Assembly (NCBI GenBank): GCA_027486345.1
Contig: JAIXPH010000052.1
Span: 62,001-126,000 of the forward strand
Reading direction: 5' to 3'
Source of the DNA: Paracoccaceae bacterium
GTDB taxonomy: Bacteria > Pseudomonadota > Alphaproteobacteria > Rhodobacterales > Rhodobacteraceae
Length of the DNA stretch: 64,000 bases
Under the pieces are notes generated by a model. The model made no database searches. It was not told where the DNA came from and saw only the letters and a program-made list of their open reading frames with translations. Below, one piece after another: positions 8,914 to 17,362 of the stretch; position 1 is the first letter of the stretch, and each line of letters starts with the position of its first letter. A program made the position numbers and the translations under genes.

Positions 8914-10037
8914 TCCAGCACCGCGACCAGATCGGTCAGCGACAGCGGCACGGGATTGCCCTTCATGGAGGAGGCTACAAGCGAGGCCTCTGCAACGGCA
9001 GGATGGCTCGCCGGGTCCAGACCCAGATCGACCAGACGCGGCATTCCCGCCGCCCTTGCCCATGCGGTCAGCGCGGCGGGCGCGGCGCTTGCCGCCACAC
9101 CCAACCCCGCACCCAGAATGGCGCAAACCTGATCCACCCGCGCCCGCGCCGCGCCCTCTGTCCGCGCGCGGTTCATCGCCAGAACCGGCCCCAGCAGCGC
9201 CCCGCAAATCGCGCCATGCGCCGCCCCGGTCGTGCCGCCAATCACCCCGGCAAAGCCATGCACAGCGCCCAGCCCCGCATTGGCCAGCGCCAGCCCGCCG
9301 ACAAGCGAGGTCCAGGCCAAGGCGTCCCGCGCGGCAGCATCTTCGCCCTCCATCAGGCGCATCAACGCCGCCAGACCGGGGGCGATGGCGGGCAAGGTGA
9401 TGGCGTCGGTATAGGCATTGGCCTTGCAGGAGACATAAGGCTCGATCACCTGCGTCAGGGCATCGAGGCCCGAAGCCAGCGTGACGCCGCGCGGGCAATG
9501 GTCGGTCAGCGCAGGATCGACAATCGCCACACGGGCAATCATGCGGTCATCGCGCAAGCTGACCTTGCGGCCATGCGCAGGCAGGCCGATGACGGCGTTC
9601 TTGGTCACCTCGGCCCCGGTGCCGGAGGTTGTCGGAAGCGCGACAGAGGGGATGGGATTGACGGTCAGCGGCAGGCCCTTCCCCACCACCTCAAGATGGT
9701 CCATCGGATCGCCCGGTGCCGGGATCAACGCGGCCAAGGCCTTGCCCAGATCCATCACCGCGCCACCGCCCAAGGCCACAACCACATCCGGCGCGGCAGC
9801 GCGTCCGATGGCCAGTGCCGATGTCAGAACCTCCAATGTGGGTTCGGCACCGCAGGAGAGCCGGGTCACCACAGCCCCCTGCGCGGTCAGCCCATCCGCA
9901 AGCCAGTCCGCCCGCGCGGACGCAGCCCCGTGGACCAAGAGCACACGCCCCCCAAACCCACGCACAACGCCAACCGCCTGCGCCGCCACACCGCGCCCGA
10001 ACAGGATGCGCCCCGGTTGAAGGATCGAAAAGCCCAT
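8904..10037 (-). CDS. Iron-containing alcohol dehydrogenase / maleylacetate reductase-like
   Basis: A 377-residue group III dehydrogenase. The NAD-binding GGGAVMDLGK lies near 91-100 and the PTTSGTGAEVT motif near 135-145. Metal-site positions are Asp192, Gln196, His260 and His274. The second position is Gln where canonical Fe-ADHs have His, a variation known in a subset of the family. It may reduce maleylacetate or oxidise an alcohol or hydroxy acid for the neighbouring catabolic genes. It ends by overlapping the convergent decarboxylase-like gene. Confidence 0.85.
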   Translation of the reverse strand: MGFSILQPGRILFGRGVAAQAVGVVRGFGGRVLLVHGAASARADWLADGLTAQGAVVTRLSCGAEPTLEVLTSALAIGRAAAPDVVVALGGGAVMDLGKALAALIPAPGDPMDHLEVVGKGLPLTVNPIPSVALPTTSGTGAEVTKNAVIGLPAHGRKVSLRDDRMIARVAIVDPALTDHCPRGVTLASGLDALTQVIEPYVSCKANAYTDAITLPAIAPGLAALMRLMEGEDAAARDALAWTSLVGGLALANAGLGAVHGFAGVIGGTTGAAHGAICGALLGPVLAMNRARTEGAARARVDQVCAILGAGLGVAASAAPAALTAWARAAGMPRLVDLGLDPASHPAVAEASLVASSMKGNPVPLSLTDLVAVLDQA

Positions 10038-10047
10038 GTCACCTGCC

Positions 10048-10077
10048 CCGCCATTGGTTCCCGCACGACAATGGCGG
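10048..10077. repeat. Inverted repeat in the short gap before the Fe-ADH gene
   Basis: CCGCCATTG (10048-10056) and CAATGGCGG (10069-10077) form a 9-bp stem with a 12-nt loop. It lies between the stop of the PAS-like gene at 10122 and the Fe-ADH start at 10037, both leftward. No T-tract follows on the minus strand, so it is not a clear intrinsic terminator; an operator or weak terminator is possible. Confidence 0.4.
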
Positions 10078-10121
10078 CGATCCCCTCCGGCGGCAAGGCG
10101 GGGTGCCCGTGGCGGCGGCGG

Positions 10122-10712
10122 TCAGGTGCCCACGCCGTCCGGCCCGTAACCGCCCGTGGTGCTGACATCGGGCTTGCGGCCATCCCGCAGCGCGGCCACA
10201 GCCTCGGTGATCCGCGCCTCGCACGCGGGGCAGAGCGTGAAATCCACCACATCCGGGTGGGGTTCGGTCAGCACCTCGGGTGGGGTCCAGTCCAGATCGG
10301 GCAGGCTGACCGAGCAGCAGAACGAACATTTCAACGCCTCGGCCCCGGCCTTGTGCTTCCACGGCGCGAAACTAACAGGAAAGGACTGCACATCGCGCAG
10401 GTCATGCACGAAGAGCACGCGGTGGTCCTTCATAGGCTGGATCGTCATCAAATAGCGCCGTTTCAGCGTCGGACTGTCGCAGCGGTAGTCGATCCGCAAG
10501 GCGGTCTGGGTGTCCTGAACCGCCTCGGCCATGGCCTGTGTCGCGCGGCGGGTGGGTTCGTCGGTGATGTGCGACAACAGCGAGGTGGACAACACCTCGT
10601 TCGAACGCGCGTCAGAGCCGCCGTTCGCCAGCGCGGCTTCGTCCCATTCCCCGCCAATCCACAGCAGGCGGAACTCTTCATCCACGACAAAGTAAACTTG
10701 TTGGAACTTCAC
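10122..10712 (-). CDS. Unrecognised PAS-like protein with CxxC motifs
   Basis: I do not recognise a named family. The 196-residue protein starts like a PAS domain (VYFVVDEEFRLLWIGG, residues 7-22), with an LLSHITDE segment and a YLMTIQPMKDHRVLFVHDLRDV tail region that fits residues 1-110 as one PAS fold. The C-terminal part has KCSFCC near 129 and CPAC near 163, a spacing suitable for a zinc or redox-active Cys pair. It starts with GTG 109 bp after dxs on the same strand, so it may be the last gene of the crt-bch-puf superoperon. A sensor or regulatory role is inferred only from the fold and location. Confidence 0.6.
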   Translation of the reverse strand: MKFQQVYFVVDEEFRLLWIGGEWDEAALANGGSDARSNEVLSTSLLSHITDEPTRRATQAMAEAVQDTQTALRIDYRCDSPTLKRRYLMTIQPMKDHRVLFVHDLRDVQSFPVSFAPWKHKAGAEALKCSFCCSVSLPDLDWTPPEVLTEPHPDVVDFTLCPACEARITEAVAALRDGRKPDVSTTGGYGPDGVGT

Positions 10713-10821
10713 CTGGCCCTGTCCAACCTATGCGAGTCGAACGCCTCCCCCGGCGCTGCATGACTTTCTCACGCAGGTTTACACTTTCGCAAGGGTGTTC
10801 CGTCGTATACCGAAGAAATTG

Positions 10822-12747
10822 TCAGGCCGGATGGACAGAACCCGCCACCCGCCGACCCTCTAGCATGTGGCGCACGGTGCGGGCGATGTCGGCGGCCGAA
10901 AGCCCGGCCCAGGCATACATCTGCGCGGGCGAGGCTTGGTCGATGAACCGGTCAGGCAGGGTCAAGGTCCTGATTGCGCGGCCCAATTCCAGCAAACCAG
11001 CCCCCGCGAGATGGTGCAGCACCAGCGCGCCAAAGCCGCCGGTCGATCCCTGTTCGATGGTCACAAGGGCCGGATGATCAAGGATCAGCCGGACGATCAG
11101 GTCCGTATCCAGCGGTTTGGCAAAGCGCGCATCGGCCACGGTGGCGGAAATGCCCTGCGCCGCTAACAGATCTGCGGCGGCCAGAACCTCGGACAGATGG
11201 GCCCCAAAGGACAAGAGCGCGACGTCGGCACCCTCGCGCAGGATGCGGCCCTTGCCGATTTCCAAGGGCTGTCCGATCTCTGGCATTTCGACGCCGCGCC
11301 CCTCGCCACGCGGATAGCGGAAGGCGATGGGGCCAGAGTCATGGACGGCGGCGGTGGCGATCATGTGGCACAGATCCGCCTCATCCCCTGCCGCCATGAC
11401 GGTGAAGTTGGGCAGATTGGCAAGGAAGGCAATGTCGAAAGCCCCCGCATGCGTGGCCCCATCCTGCCCGACCAGCCCCGCCCGGTCGATGGCAAAGCGG
11501 ACGGGCAGATTTTGCAGCGCCACGTCATGCACGATCTGGTCATAGCCGCGTTGCAGGAAACTGGAATAGATCGCGCAGAAGGGCCGCATGCCCGCAGCCG
11601 CAAGACCTGCGGCAAAGGTCACGCCATGCTGCTCGGCGATGCCCACGTCATAGACCCGCGCCGGAAAGCGCCGCGCCATGATGTCCAGCCCCGTCCCCCC
11701 CGGCATGGCGGCGGTGATGGCCACGATGCGCGGATCGCGCGCGGCCTCATCCGTCAGGCGCTGGCCAAAGACGCTGGTGTAGCTGGGCGCGTTGGAGCCT
11801 GCCTTGACCTGCGCCCCGGTGGCGATGTCGAACTTCGCCACGCCGTGATAGCGGTCATCGGCGCGCTCAGCCGGGGCATAGCCCTTGCCCTTGACGGTGA
11901 CGCAATGGATCAGGACCGGGCCGGTCGCCCGCGTGCGGACGGCCCGCAAGGTGGCCAGCAATTGGCCCATGTCATGGCCGTCGATGGGCCCGATGTAGTC
12001 AAAACCCACATGTTCGAACAGGCTTGCCCCTTGCGGGGTGCCGGTCACGATGGCGCGGGCGCGGCGGGCGCCGTCGCGCATGGGGCCGGGCAGATGCGCC
12101 TCGAACCCTTCCGCCGCTGCTTTCAGCGCGGCGAAGGGGCCTTTCTCGGCCAGCCGGTTCAGGTGGGTCTGCAAGGCCCCGACGGGGGGCGCGATGGACA
12201 TGTCATTGTCGTTCAGGATCACGAAGAGCCGGTTCTTCAGATGGCCCGCGTGATTCAGCGCCTCATAGGCCATGCCCGCGGTGATGGCCCCGTCGCCGAT
12301 CACGGCGATGCAATCGCCCACCGGCATCCCCATCTCGCGCCCCTGCGCGAAACCAAGGGCGGCGGAGATTGAGGTGGACGAATGCGCCGCCCCGAACGGG
12401 TCGAATTCGCTTTCGGATCGTTTGGTGAACCCCGACAGCCCCCCCGCCTGCCGCAAGGTGGGCATGCGGTCGCGGCGTCCAGTCAGAATCTTGTGGGGAT
12501 AGCATTGGTGGCCGACGTCCCAGATCAGCTTGTCGCGCGGGGTGTCGAACACCGCATGCAGCGCGACGGTCAGTTCCACGACGCCCAGCGACGATCCGAG
12601 GTGCCCGCCCGTCTGGGCCACGGTGCGGATGGTCTCGTCCCGCACCTCTGCCGCCAAGGCGGTCAGTTGCGGGTCCGTCAGCCCCTTCAGATCGACCGGC
12701 GCCGTGACGCGGTCCAGAAGCGGGGTGTTGCGGTCGGGATGTGCCAT
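10822..12747 (-). CDS. dxs: 1-deoxy-D-xylulose-5-phosphate synthase
   Basis: A 641-residue Dxs, the usual length. It shows the GGHLGSSLG segment near 42-50, the thiamine-diphosphate motif [10 protein letters not shown] with the downstream LNDNDMSIA near 150-180, and the C-terminal transketolase-like [12 protein letters not shown] segment. It condenses pyruvate and glyceraldehyde-3-phosphate to DXP, the first step of the MEP isoprenoid route that feeds carotenoids and the bacteriochlorophyll tail. Its position just after pufX matches the known Rhodobacter capsulatus arrangement. ATG 12747 was chosen because the family N-terminus (LLDRV) follows directly and a GAGGGG ribosome site precedes it. 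Confidence 0.97.
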   Translation of the reverse strand: MAHPDRNTPLLDRVTAPVDLKGLTDPQLTALAAEVRDETIRTVAQTGGHLGSSLGVVELTVALHAVFDTPRDKLIWDVGHQCYPHKILTGRRDRMPTLRQAGGLSGFTKRSESEFDPFGAAHSSTSISAALGFAQGREMGMPVGDCIAVIGDGAITAGMAYEALNHAGHLKNRLFVILNDNDMSIAPPVGALQTHLNRLAEKGPFAALKAAAEGFEAHLPGPMRDGARRARAIVTGTPQGASLFEHVGFDYIGPIDGHDMGQLLATLRAVRTRATGPVLIHCVTVKGKGYAPAERADDRYHGVAKFDIATGAQVKAGSNAPSYTSVFGQRLTDEAARDPRIVAITAAMPGGTGLDIMARRFPARVYDVGIAEQHGVTFAAGLAAAGMRPFCAIYSSFLQRGYDQIVHDVALQNLPVRFAIDRAGLVGQDGATHAGAFDIAFLANLPNFTVMAAGDEADLCHMIATAAVHDSGPIAFRYPRGEGRGVEMPEIGQPLEIGKGRILREGADVALLSFGAHLSEVLAAADLLAAQGISATVADARFAKPLDTDLIVRLILDHPALVTIEQGSTGGFGALVLHHLAGAGLLELGRAIRTLTLPDRFIDQASPAQMYAWAGLSAADIARTVRHMLEGRRVAGSVHPA

Positions 12748-12879
12748 GGTGCTGACCCCTCTGGGGGAAAAGGGGTGCCGTGCAGGGACAGGCACGGCAC
12801 CAGTTTCCTGTCGCCAACAGGAAGGGAACCGGGCTGTGGAAGCCGCGGGCCCGGGCCGGCAAATGGCCCGAACGGAAGA

Positions 12880-12907
12880 GCCGGGGGCGATACGTGCCGC
12901 CCCCGGC
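12880..12907 (-). terminator. Strong hairpin after pufX
   Basis: GCCGGGGGCG (12880-12889) and CGCCCCCGGC (12898-12907) form a perfect 10-bp GC stem with an 8-nt loop, beginning 8 bp downstream of the pufX stop on the minus strand. It is followed by TCTTCCGTTC, a modestly T-rich run. It is well placed to be the 3' end of the abundant puf mRNA, limiting read-through into dxs. Confidence 0.7.
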
Positions 12908-12914
12908 GATTGGA

Positions 12915-13136
12915 TCAGGCCACGTCGGCGGTGGTGTCGATCACCAGCGCGCCATAGGGCGACGGGGCCTGTTTGCTTTCTTCGGGAAGCAGCAGCCCGA
13001 CACCGTAGATCGCCCAGAGGATCAGACCGATCCCGATGACGAAGACGGCGGCGTAGAGCATCCCCTTGGCCATCTGGCCGGTCGCCCAGAACACAAGGCT
13101 CGTCGAGCGGTTTTCGGAGTAATAGTCGTCAGACAT
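12915..13136 (-). CDS. pufX: PufX, LH1-reaction centre core protein
   Basis: A 73-residue protein with one transmembrane helix (about residues 26-48). The C-terminal block YGVGLLLPE followed by QAPSPYG is very close to R. capsulatus PufX. PufX opens the LH1 ring for quinone exchange and organises dimeric cores in Rhodobacter relatives. It is the last gene of the pufQBALMX set and takes the place that pufC occupies in most roseobacters, which is a strong taxonomic marker. It is likely cotranscribed with pufLM, with a gap of 12 bp. Confidence 0.95.
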   Translation of the reverse strand: MSDDYYSENRSTSLVFWATGQMAKGMLYAAVFVIGIGLILWAIYGVGLLLPEESKQAPSPYGALVIDTTADVA

Positions 13137-13148
13137 GGTCCGTTCCCC

Positions 13149-14072
13149 TTATTGCAACGGCGCGTAGCCGTGCTCCTGCGCCCAGACATACCAGTTGTCG
13201 ACCACGGTGCCGGTCAAGAGGATGCCGATGCCGCCGGTCAAGGTGACCAGAACCGCGAACCACCACGCCCACCGGTGGATACCCTCCATCGTGGCGTTGA
13301 AGCCCATGGTCCAGCGCCAGAACAGCGCGGCGCGTTCCGAGGCGGTACCCCGGTCGGCGATCTGCTCCAACTCGCGGTCGCCACCGAAGCGCGACACCGC
13401 CAGAATGGTCGCCCCATGCATCGCGAACAACAGGGCCGCGCCATAGAGGAAGGCGATGCTCAGCGCGTGGAAGGGGTTGTAGAACAGGTTGCCATAGGTC
13501 AGCGAGAAGTTGTTGGTCCAGTCGAGGTGGCTGAAGATGCCGTAAGGCACGGCGTGGCTCCAGCTGCCCATCAGGACCGGACGGATCAGACCCAGAACAA
13601 GGAACAACCAGATGGCGCTGGCAAAGGCCCAGCTCACATGTTTGCCCATGCCCAGGGCCTGGGCCCGCAGGTAGGTGCGGACCCACCACGCGACGACCGA
13701 GACCAGAAGGAAGAAGGACGCGATCAGCCACAGCCCGCCTTCGGAGAGGGGCGCGAAGCCCAGACCGTATTCCTCGGCTGGCGGTTCAAGGCTGAACCAG
13801 AACAGATCGCGGGCAAAGACAGCCGGGTTGAAGCCCGCCTGATACCAGAACCACGCGCCGCAGAGCATGAACCAGACCGCGCCCGACATCAGCGAGACGA
13901 CACCCATCGTGCCCAGATAGACCGGCCCGAGTTGTGCGTTGCCCAGCCAGCCCGCAAGGTTGGAAAAGCTGGCCGACTTGGTCCGGTTGCCCAGTTCCAC
14001 GCCCTCGACCAGCCCCATTTCGGCGGGACCCCGGACCTGGACCTGGGTGAAGATGTTTTGATACTCAGCCAT
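13149..14072 (-). CDS. pufM: Photosynthetic reaction centre M subunit
   Basis: A 307-residue protein with five transmembrane helices. The family segments are intact: the SHLDW site before helix [10 protein letters not shown] with the special-pair His, AMHGATIL with an iron-ligand His, the [18 protein letters not shown] block with the Glu and His that complete the iron and quinone site. It binds bacteriochlorophylls, bacteriopheophytin and QA in the membrane. It overlaps the pufL stop by 8 bp, the usual L-M coupling. Confidence 0.98.
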   Translation of the reverse strand: MAEYQNIFTQVQVRGPAEMGLVEGVELGNRTKSASFSNLAGWLGNAQLGPVYLGTMGVVSLMSGAVWFMLCGAWFWYQAGFNPAVFARDLFWFSLEPPAEEYGLGFAPLSEGGLWLIASFFLLVSVVAWWVRTYLRAQALGMGKHVSWAFASAIWLFLVLGLIRPVLMGSWSHAVPYGIFSHLDWTNNFSLTYGNLFYNPFHALSIAFLYGAALLFAMHGATILAVSRFGGDRELEQIADRGTASERAALFWRWTMGFNATMEGIHRWAWWFAVLVTLTGGIGILLTGTVVDNWYVWAQEHGYAPLQ

Positions 14073-14913
14073 TCACGCCTCCTGCGATGTCGGCCCACCA
14101 CGGCAGTTGCAGCCACCAATCCCACCAGACGACCCATTGGTCGAACCAGATCGTGCCCGAGATCACGATGCAGACCGCAGACCAGAAGCCCGCGTTCAGC
14201 GCCAGAAGCAGGCCCAGACGGTGGATGCCCAGCGTGCCGACCGAATAGCCGATCAGATCGCGGAAATAGGTGTCCTCATGATCCGGCGTCCGCATCTCCT
14301 TGCCCTTCTCGGGGTTGGCGGCGGACAGGATCAGCGCGCCATGCAGCGCCAACGCCAAGGCGTTGGTGAAGAAGAACGACACTGCGATCATGTGGGCGGG
14401 GTTATAGTGGAAGTTGCCATAGGTGTAGCCGGTGTTGGACACCCAATCGAGGTGGCTGAAGATGCCATAGGGGAACGCATAGCCCCAGGCGCCCATCAGC
14501 ATCGGCCGGATCACGACAAGCGTGACATAGGCGAAGATCGCCATGCCGAAGGCAAAGGGAACATGGTAGCCCATGCCCAGCTTGCGGCAGATTTCAACCT
14601 CGCGCAGGGCCCAGCTTACGAAAGCCCCGATCGCGCAGATGGTGATGATCTGCCAAAGCCCGCCCTGTGCCAGCGGGGCGAAAGACAGCCCCATCTCGAC
14701 CGGCGGGGGATTGATAGAGATAAGCCACGGGTTCCACGTGCCTTGCAGGATGGCGCCCCAAAGGATCAGAAGCGTGCCAAGCGCGGCAAAGAAGAAGGTC
14801 GTGACGCCAAAGAAACCGACGTAGAAGGGTCCGACCCAGAAGTCGAACAGGTTCCCGCCTGCCAGCGTGCCACCGGGCACCCGGTATTTTCGTTCGAAGC
14901 TGAGCAATGCCAT
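14065..14913 (-). CDS. pufL: Photosynthetic reaction centre L subunit
   Basis: A 282-residue protein, matching the family length, with five transmembrane helices. It starts [15 protein letters not shown], and the [20 protein letters not shown] segment carries the His residues near the special pair and the ALHGAL iron-ligand His. It forms the QB side of the reaction centre with PufM. The ATG at 14913 was chosen by the conserved N-terminus. It follows pufA after a 126-bp gap that contains a strong hairpin, consistent with the lower stoichiometry of reaction centre to LH1. Confidence 0.98.
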   Translation of the reverse strand: MALLSFERKYRVPGGTLAGGNLFDFWVGPFYVGFFGVTTFFFAALGTLLILWGAILQGTWNPWLISINPPPVEMGLSFAPLAQGGLWQIITICAIGAFVSWALREVEICRKLGMGYHVPFAFGMAIFAYVTLVVIRPMLMGAWGYAFPYGIFSHLDWVSNTGYTYGNFHYNPAHMIAVSFFFTNALALALHGALILSAANPEKGKEMRTPDHEDTYFRDLIGYSVGTLGIHRLGLLLALNAGFWSAVCIVISGTIWFDQWVVWWDWWLQLPWWADIAGGVNG

Positions 14914-14992
14914 GCCCGTGTCTCCGCTGTTGCGGGACAACCCCCCACCGGGCGCGAGGCCGGGGATCGTGCCGGATGATACTTGGGAAATC

Positions 14993-15029
14993 GGTCGCGG
15001 GCGGGCGGTTGAGGCGACCGCCCGCGACC
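14993..15029 (-). terminator. pufA-pufL intercistronic hairpin
   Basis: GGTCGCGGGCGG (14993-15004) and CCGCCCGCGACC (15018-15029) form a perfect 12-bp stem with a 13-nt loop, starting 10 bp after the pufA stop. In Rhodobacter the equivalent stem-loop protects the pufBA segment from 3' decay, so that LH1 mRNA outlasts the pufLMX part. The position and strength here match that role; it is more an mRNA stabiliser and partial stop than a full terminator. Confidence 0.8.
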
Positions 15030-15039
15030 CTGTGCAGGA

Positions 15040-15219
15040 TTACTCGGTCGCTGCGGGAGCGTAGTTGTACTTCGCCGATGCGATCGAAAACCAGTTGTAG
15101 GCCGGGTTCGACAGCAGGACGAGGTGGATCATCGCCGCCAGGAGGAACAGGAACACGCCCTGTGCCACGAAGACGCGACGGGGATCGAAGATCAGCCAAA
15201 TTTTGTAGAATTTCGACAT
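15040..15219 (-). CDS. pufA: Light-harvesting 1 alpha polypeptide
   Basis: A 59-residue antenna peptide starting [17 protein letters not shown], with a single membrane helix and the bacteriochlorophyll-ligating His in AAMIHLVLL (about residue 32). It pairs with PufB to form the LH1 ring. ATG 15219 is preferred over an upstream in-frame ATG because a GAGGAGG ribosome site lies directly in front and the family N-terminus is intact. Confidence 0.97.
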   Translation of the reverse strand: MSKFYKIWLIFDPRRVFVAQGVFLFLLAAMIHLVLLSNPAYNWFSIASAKYNYAPAATE

Positions 15220-15232
15220 GTCTTGATCCTCC

Positions 15233-15382
15233 TCAGAACCACGGACGCCAAATGTAGACCGCCAAGTGGGCGACCACGGCAATAGCTGCGAACAGCCAAA
15301 GCCCGCTCATGTAAACAGAGTGCAGTTCCTGCGCCTGCTCGTCGGTGAGACCTGTGAAGCTCAGGTCAGATTTATCAGCCAT
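15233..15382 (-). CDS. pufB: Light-harvesting 1 beta polypeptide
   Basis: A 49-residue antenna peptide ([19 protein letters not shown] start). It carries the [11 protein letters not shown] motif and the ligand His in [14 protein letters not shown] near the end of the membrane helix. An in-frame extension to 15457 exists, but ATG 15382 has a good GGAGGA site and the family start. It lies 13 bp before pufA and is expected to be very highly translated. Confidence 0.97.
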   Translation of the reverse strand: MADKSDLSFTGLTDEQAQELHSVYMSGLWLFAAIAVVAHLAVYIWRPWF

Positions 15383-15547
15383 ACTATCCTCCGGATTGTC
15401 AGACTGAGCCGCATCCCCTGCGGCTGGGCAACGGTCGGGCGTCATGCCGTTCCGCATTTCCGCCAGGGCCGAGGGTTCCCCCCCGCCCCTGTCGAACTTG
15501 TCACCTGACGGGCGGGCGCACCGCGTCGGGAAATATCACGTCCCTTT

Positions 15548-15787
15548 TCAGGGACGGAAAATCGTGGGCGTGATCACCCCGGCCTCGCGCCAGGCGCGGG
15601 CGAAGGGGCCCAGCACCGGCAAGCGGCGGTCGCGCAGCACCTCCCACAGCCACACGACGGCGGCGATGGGGATGGCGAAGAGGAAGATCAGCGTGAAATA
15701 GGTGTAGAACTCGGCACGCGGGGTGCGCGCGGGGTGGTGGTGCTGGGAAGAGGTCCCATGCCCGCCGCCAGCGGTATGATCGGTCAT
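15548..15787 (-). CDS. pufQ: PufQ, bacteriochlorophyll synthesis-associated membrane protein
   Basis: A 79-residue protein with one membrane helix (about 33-52). The C-terminal block [20 protein letters not shown] is nearly the same as in Rhodobacter capsulatus PufQ. It is required for normal bacteriochlorophyll formation in Rhodobacter, possibly as a pigment or porphyrin carrier; its exact action is unsettled. The N-terminus is rich in His and Gly. The start overlaps the bchZ stop (ATGA). A 165-bp gap before pufB contains no other convincing gene. Confidence 0.95.
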   Translation of the reverse strand: MTDHTAGGGHGTSSQHHHPARTPRAEFYTYFTLIFLFAIPIAAVVWLWEVLRDRRLPVLGPFARAWREAGVITPTIFRP

Positions 15788-17268
15788 GTCGCTCCTCCTT
15801 TATGGGTTGAGTCGCGCCCGGGCGTGCCGCCCAAGGCTTCGACGAATTCCAGCACCACCCGCTCGGCCCCAAGGTCGAGCGCGTGTTTCTCGGCCGCATC
15901 ACGCAGCGTGCGCGCGGCGGAAATCCGTGTGAGAACCGGATGTTCGGTGACGATCCGGTCCAGTTCGGCCTGCGCGTCGGCATCCCAGGGCATGTCGCGG
16001 CGCAGGCGTGTCGGCGTGGCCGCGGCGCTGTCCATGTCGGTGCCCAAGGGCAGGATGTGGAACAGCGCGTCAAACAGGCTGTTGCACACCTCTTGCAGCA
16101 TCCAGACCGCGCCCGCGTAGCCCATGAAGGGCGTGCCCGTGGCGCGGCGGATGGCGGCACCGGGGAAGGACGCGGCGATGAAGCTGGGTTGCGGGCCAAA
16201 GCCGCCCTTCAACTCCGCCAGATACATTTTCTCGTTGATCGACCCCATCACGACCAAGGGCCGATGCTGTTTCAGCAGCGCGCGCACCTGTTCGTTGTTG
16301 GTCTTTTCCCCTGCCTTGCGGGCAACGGCAAAGGCGCAGGGCAGGCCAAGATCGGTTTCAAGGAAGTGCCGCACGCCACGGGCATAGGTTTCATTCGCGA
16401 CGATGGCGAAATTCGCCGTCGCAAAGAAATCCTGCGTGACCGAGCGCCAGAGATCCCAGACCGGTTTCAGCGTCGAATGCTTTTCCTGCGCGATGAAGGG
16501 TTCGGGGTCCAGACCCAGCAACTCCCCCAGCTTGCGCAAGAATTTCGTCGTGGAATCAAGGCCAAAGGGCGCTTGCAGATAGGGCTTGCCCAGCACCTCG
16601 GCCAGACCGCGCCCGAATTCGCGATACATGCAGATGTTGACGTCGGCGTTCACAAGGTTCCGCATCTCGGCCAGATGGGCGCCCAGCGGCATCACCATAT
16701 TGACCTCTGCGCCGATGCCTTCGACCAGACGGCGGATCTCATGCAGGTCCGACGCCATGTTGAAGGTGCCATACATCGGCCCAAGGATGTTCACGCGCGG
16801 CTTGTCATGTGCCTCGCGCTTTTTCTCGATGGGCATGCGGCCCTTGGTCATGCCGAATTCGGTGAAGATCCATGTCATCGCGCGGTCCGCGCATTGCCAT
16901 TGATCCTCGTCGATGGTCCGCGGCAAGAAGCGCTGGATATTGGTGCCCATGGGCGTCACGCCGCCGCCGATCATCTCGGCGATGGAGCCGGTCACGACCA
17001 CAGCGGGCAAGGCCGGATCGAGCGTTTTCCACGCCCGGCGCATCGCGCCCTCAGTCCCGTCGCGGCCCAGTTCTTCTTCGCCCAAGCCTGTGACGACAAT
17101 GGGCAATTCATGCGGCGGCAGACCGTCGGTGTAGTGCAGCACGGATGTCACCGGCAGGTTCTCGCAGCCCACCGGACCGTCGATCACCACTTGCAGGCCC
17201 TTGACGGCGCAGAAGGCATAGATCGCCCCCCAATAGCCGCCCGCGCGATCATGGTCCTGGATCAGCAT
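15784..17268 (-). CDS. bchZ: Chlorophyllide a reductase subunit Z
   Basis: A 494-residue nitrogenase-like subunit that forms the catalytic BchY/BchZ heterotetramer. It reduces the C7-C8 bond of chlorophyllide a with electrons from BchX. The N-terminal [11 protein letters not shown] (Cys35) segment provides a cluster ligand. The start ATG 17268 is preceded by a GGGAGGTG ribosome site. The last four bases overlap pufQ. A 94-bp gap with two tandem perfect palindromes separates it from bchY. Confidence 0.97.
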   Translation of the reverse strand: MLIQDHDRAGGYWGAIYAFCAVKGLQVVIDGPVGCENLPVTSVLHYTDGLPPHELPIVVTGLGEEELGRDGTEGAMRRAWKTLDPALPAVVVTGSIAEMIGGGVTPMGTNIQRFLPRTIDEDQWQCADRAMTWIFTEFGMTKGRMPIEKKREAHDKPRVNILGPMYGTFNMASDLHEIRRLVEGIGAEVNMVMPLGAHLAEMRNLVNADVNICMYREFGRGLAEVLGKPYLQAPFGLDSTTKFLRKLGELLGLDPEPFIAQEKHSTLKPVWDLWRSVTQDFFATANFAIVANETYARGVRHFLETDLGLPCAFAVARKAGEKTNNEQVRALLKQHRPLVVMGSINEKMYLAELKGGFGPQPSFIAASFPGAAIRRATGTPFMGYAGAVWMLQEVCNSLFDALFHILPLGTDMDSAAATPTRLRRDMPWDADAQAELDRIVTEHPVLTRISAARTLRDAAEKHALDLGAERVVLEFVEALGGTPGRDSTHKGGAT

Positions 17269-17294
17269 GGCGCACCTCCCGCTTGGCGGGTGGC

Positions 17295-17339
17295 GCAAAT
17301 CTTTTCGAAAAGATTTGCAAATTCCTTCGAAGGAATTTG
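17295..17339. repeat. Two abutting perfect palindromes between bchY and bchZ
   Basis: 17295-17318 is a 24-bp perfect palindrome centred on TTTTCGAAAA, and 17318-17339 is a 22-bp perfect palindrome centred on CCTTCGAAGG. They share one base. Both outer arms begin CAAAT and end ATTTG, so the two look related. The AT-rich composition contrasts with the GC-rich operon. In mRNA they can form two consecutive hairpins or one larger one. A regulatory, processing or dispersed-repeat role is possible. Confidence 0.85.
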
Positions 17340-17362
17340 TGTCCCGGCGGTCAGACGGCGGA

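Noticed and set aside
9003-10763. 586-codon open frame on the plus strand across the Fe-ADH gene
   Set aside because: It is a shadow of the alcohol dehydrogenase and PAS-like genes, with no domain and a composition typical of antisense frames.
12805-12823. 7-bp hairpin between pufX and dxs
   Set aside because: The stem is short and without a T-tract; the 10-bp hairpin at 12880-12907 is a better candidate for the puf 3' end.
15383-15457. N-terminal extension of PufB
   Set aside because: The frame is open, but ATG 15382 has a good ribosome site and matches the conserved PufB start.
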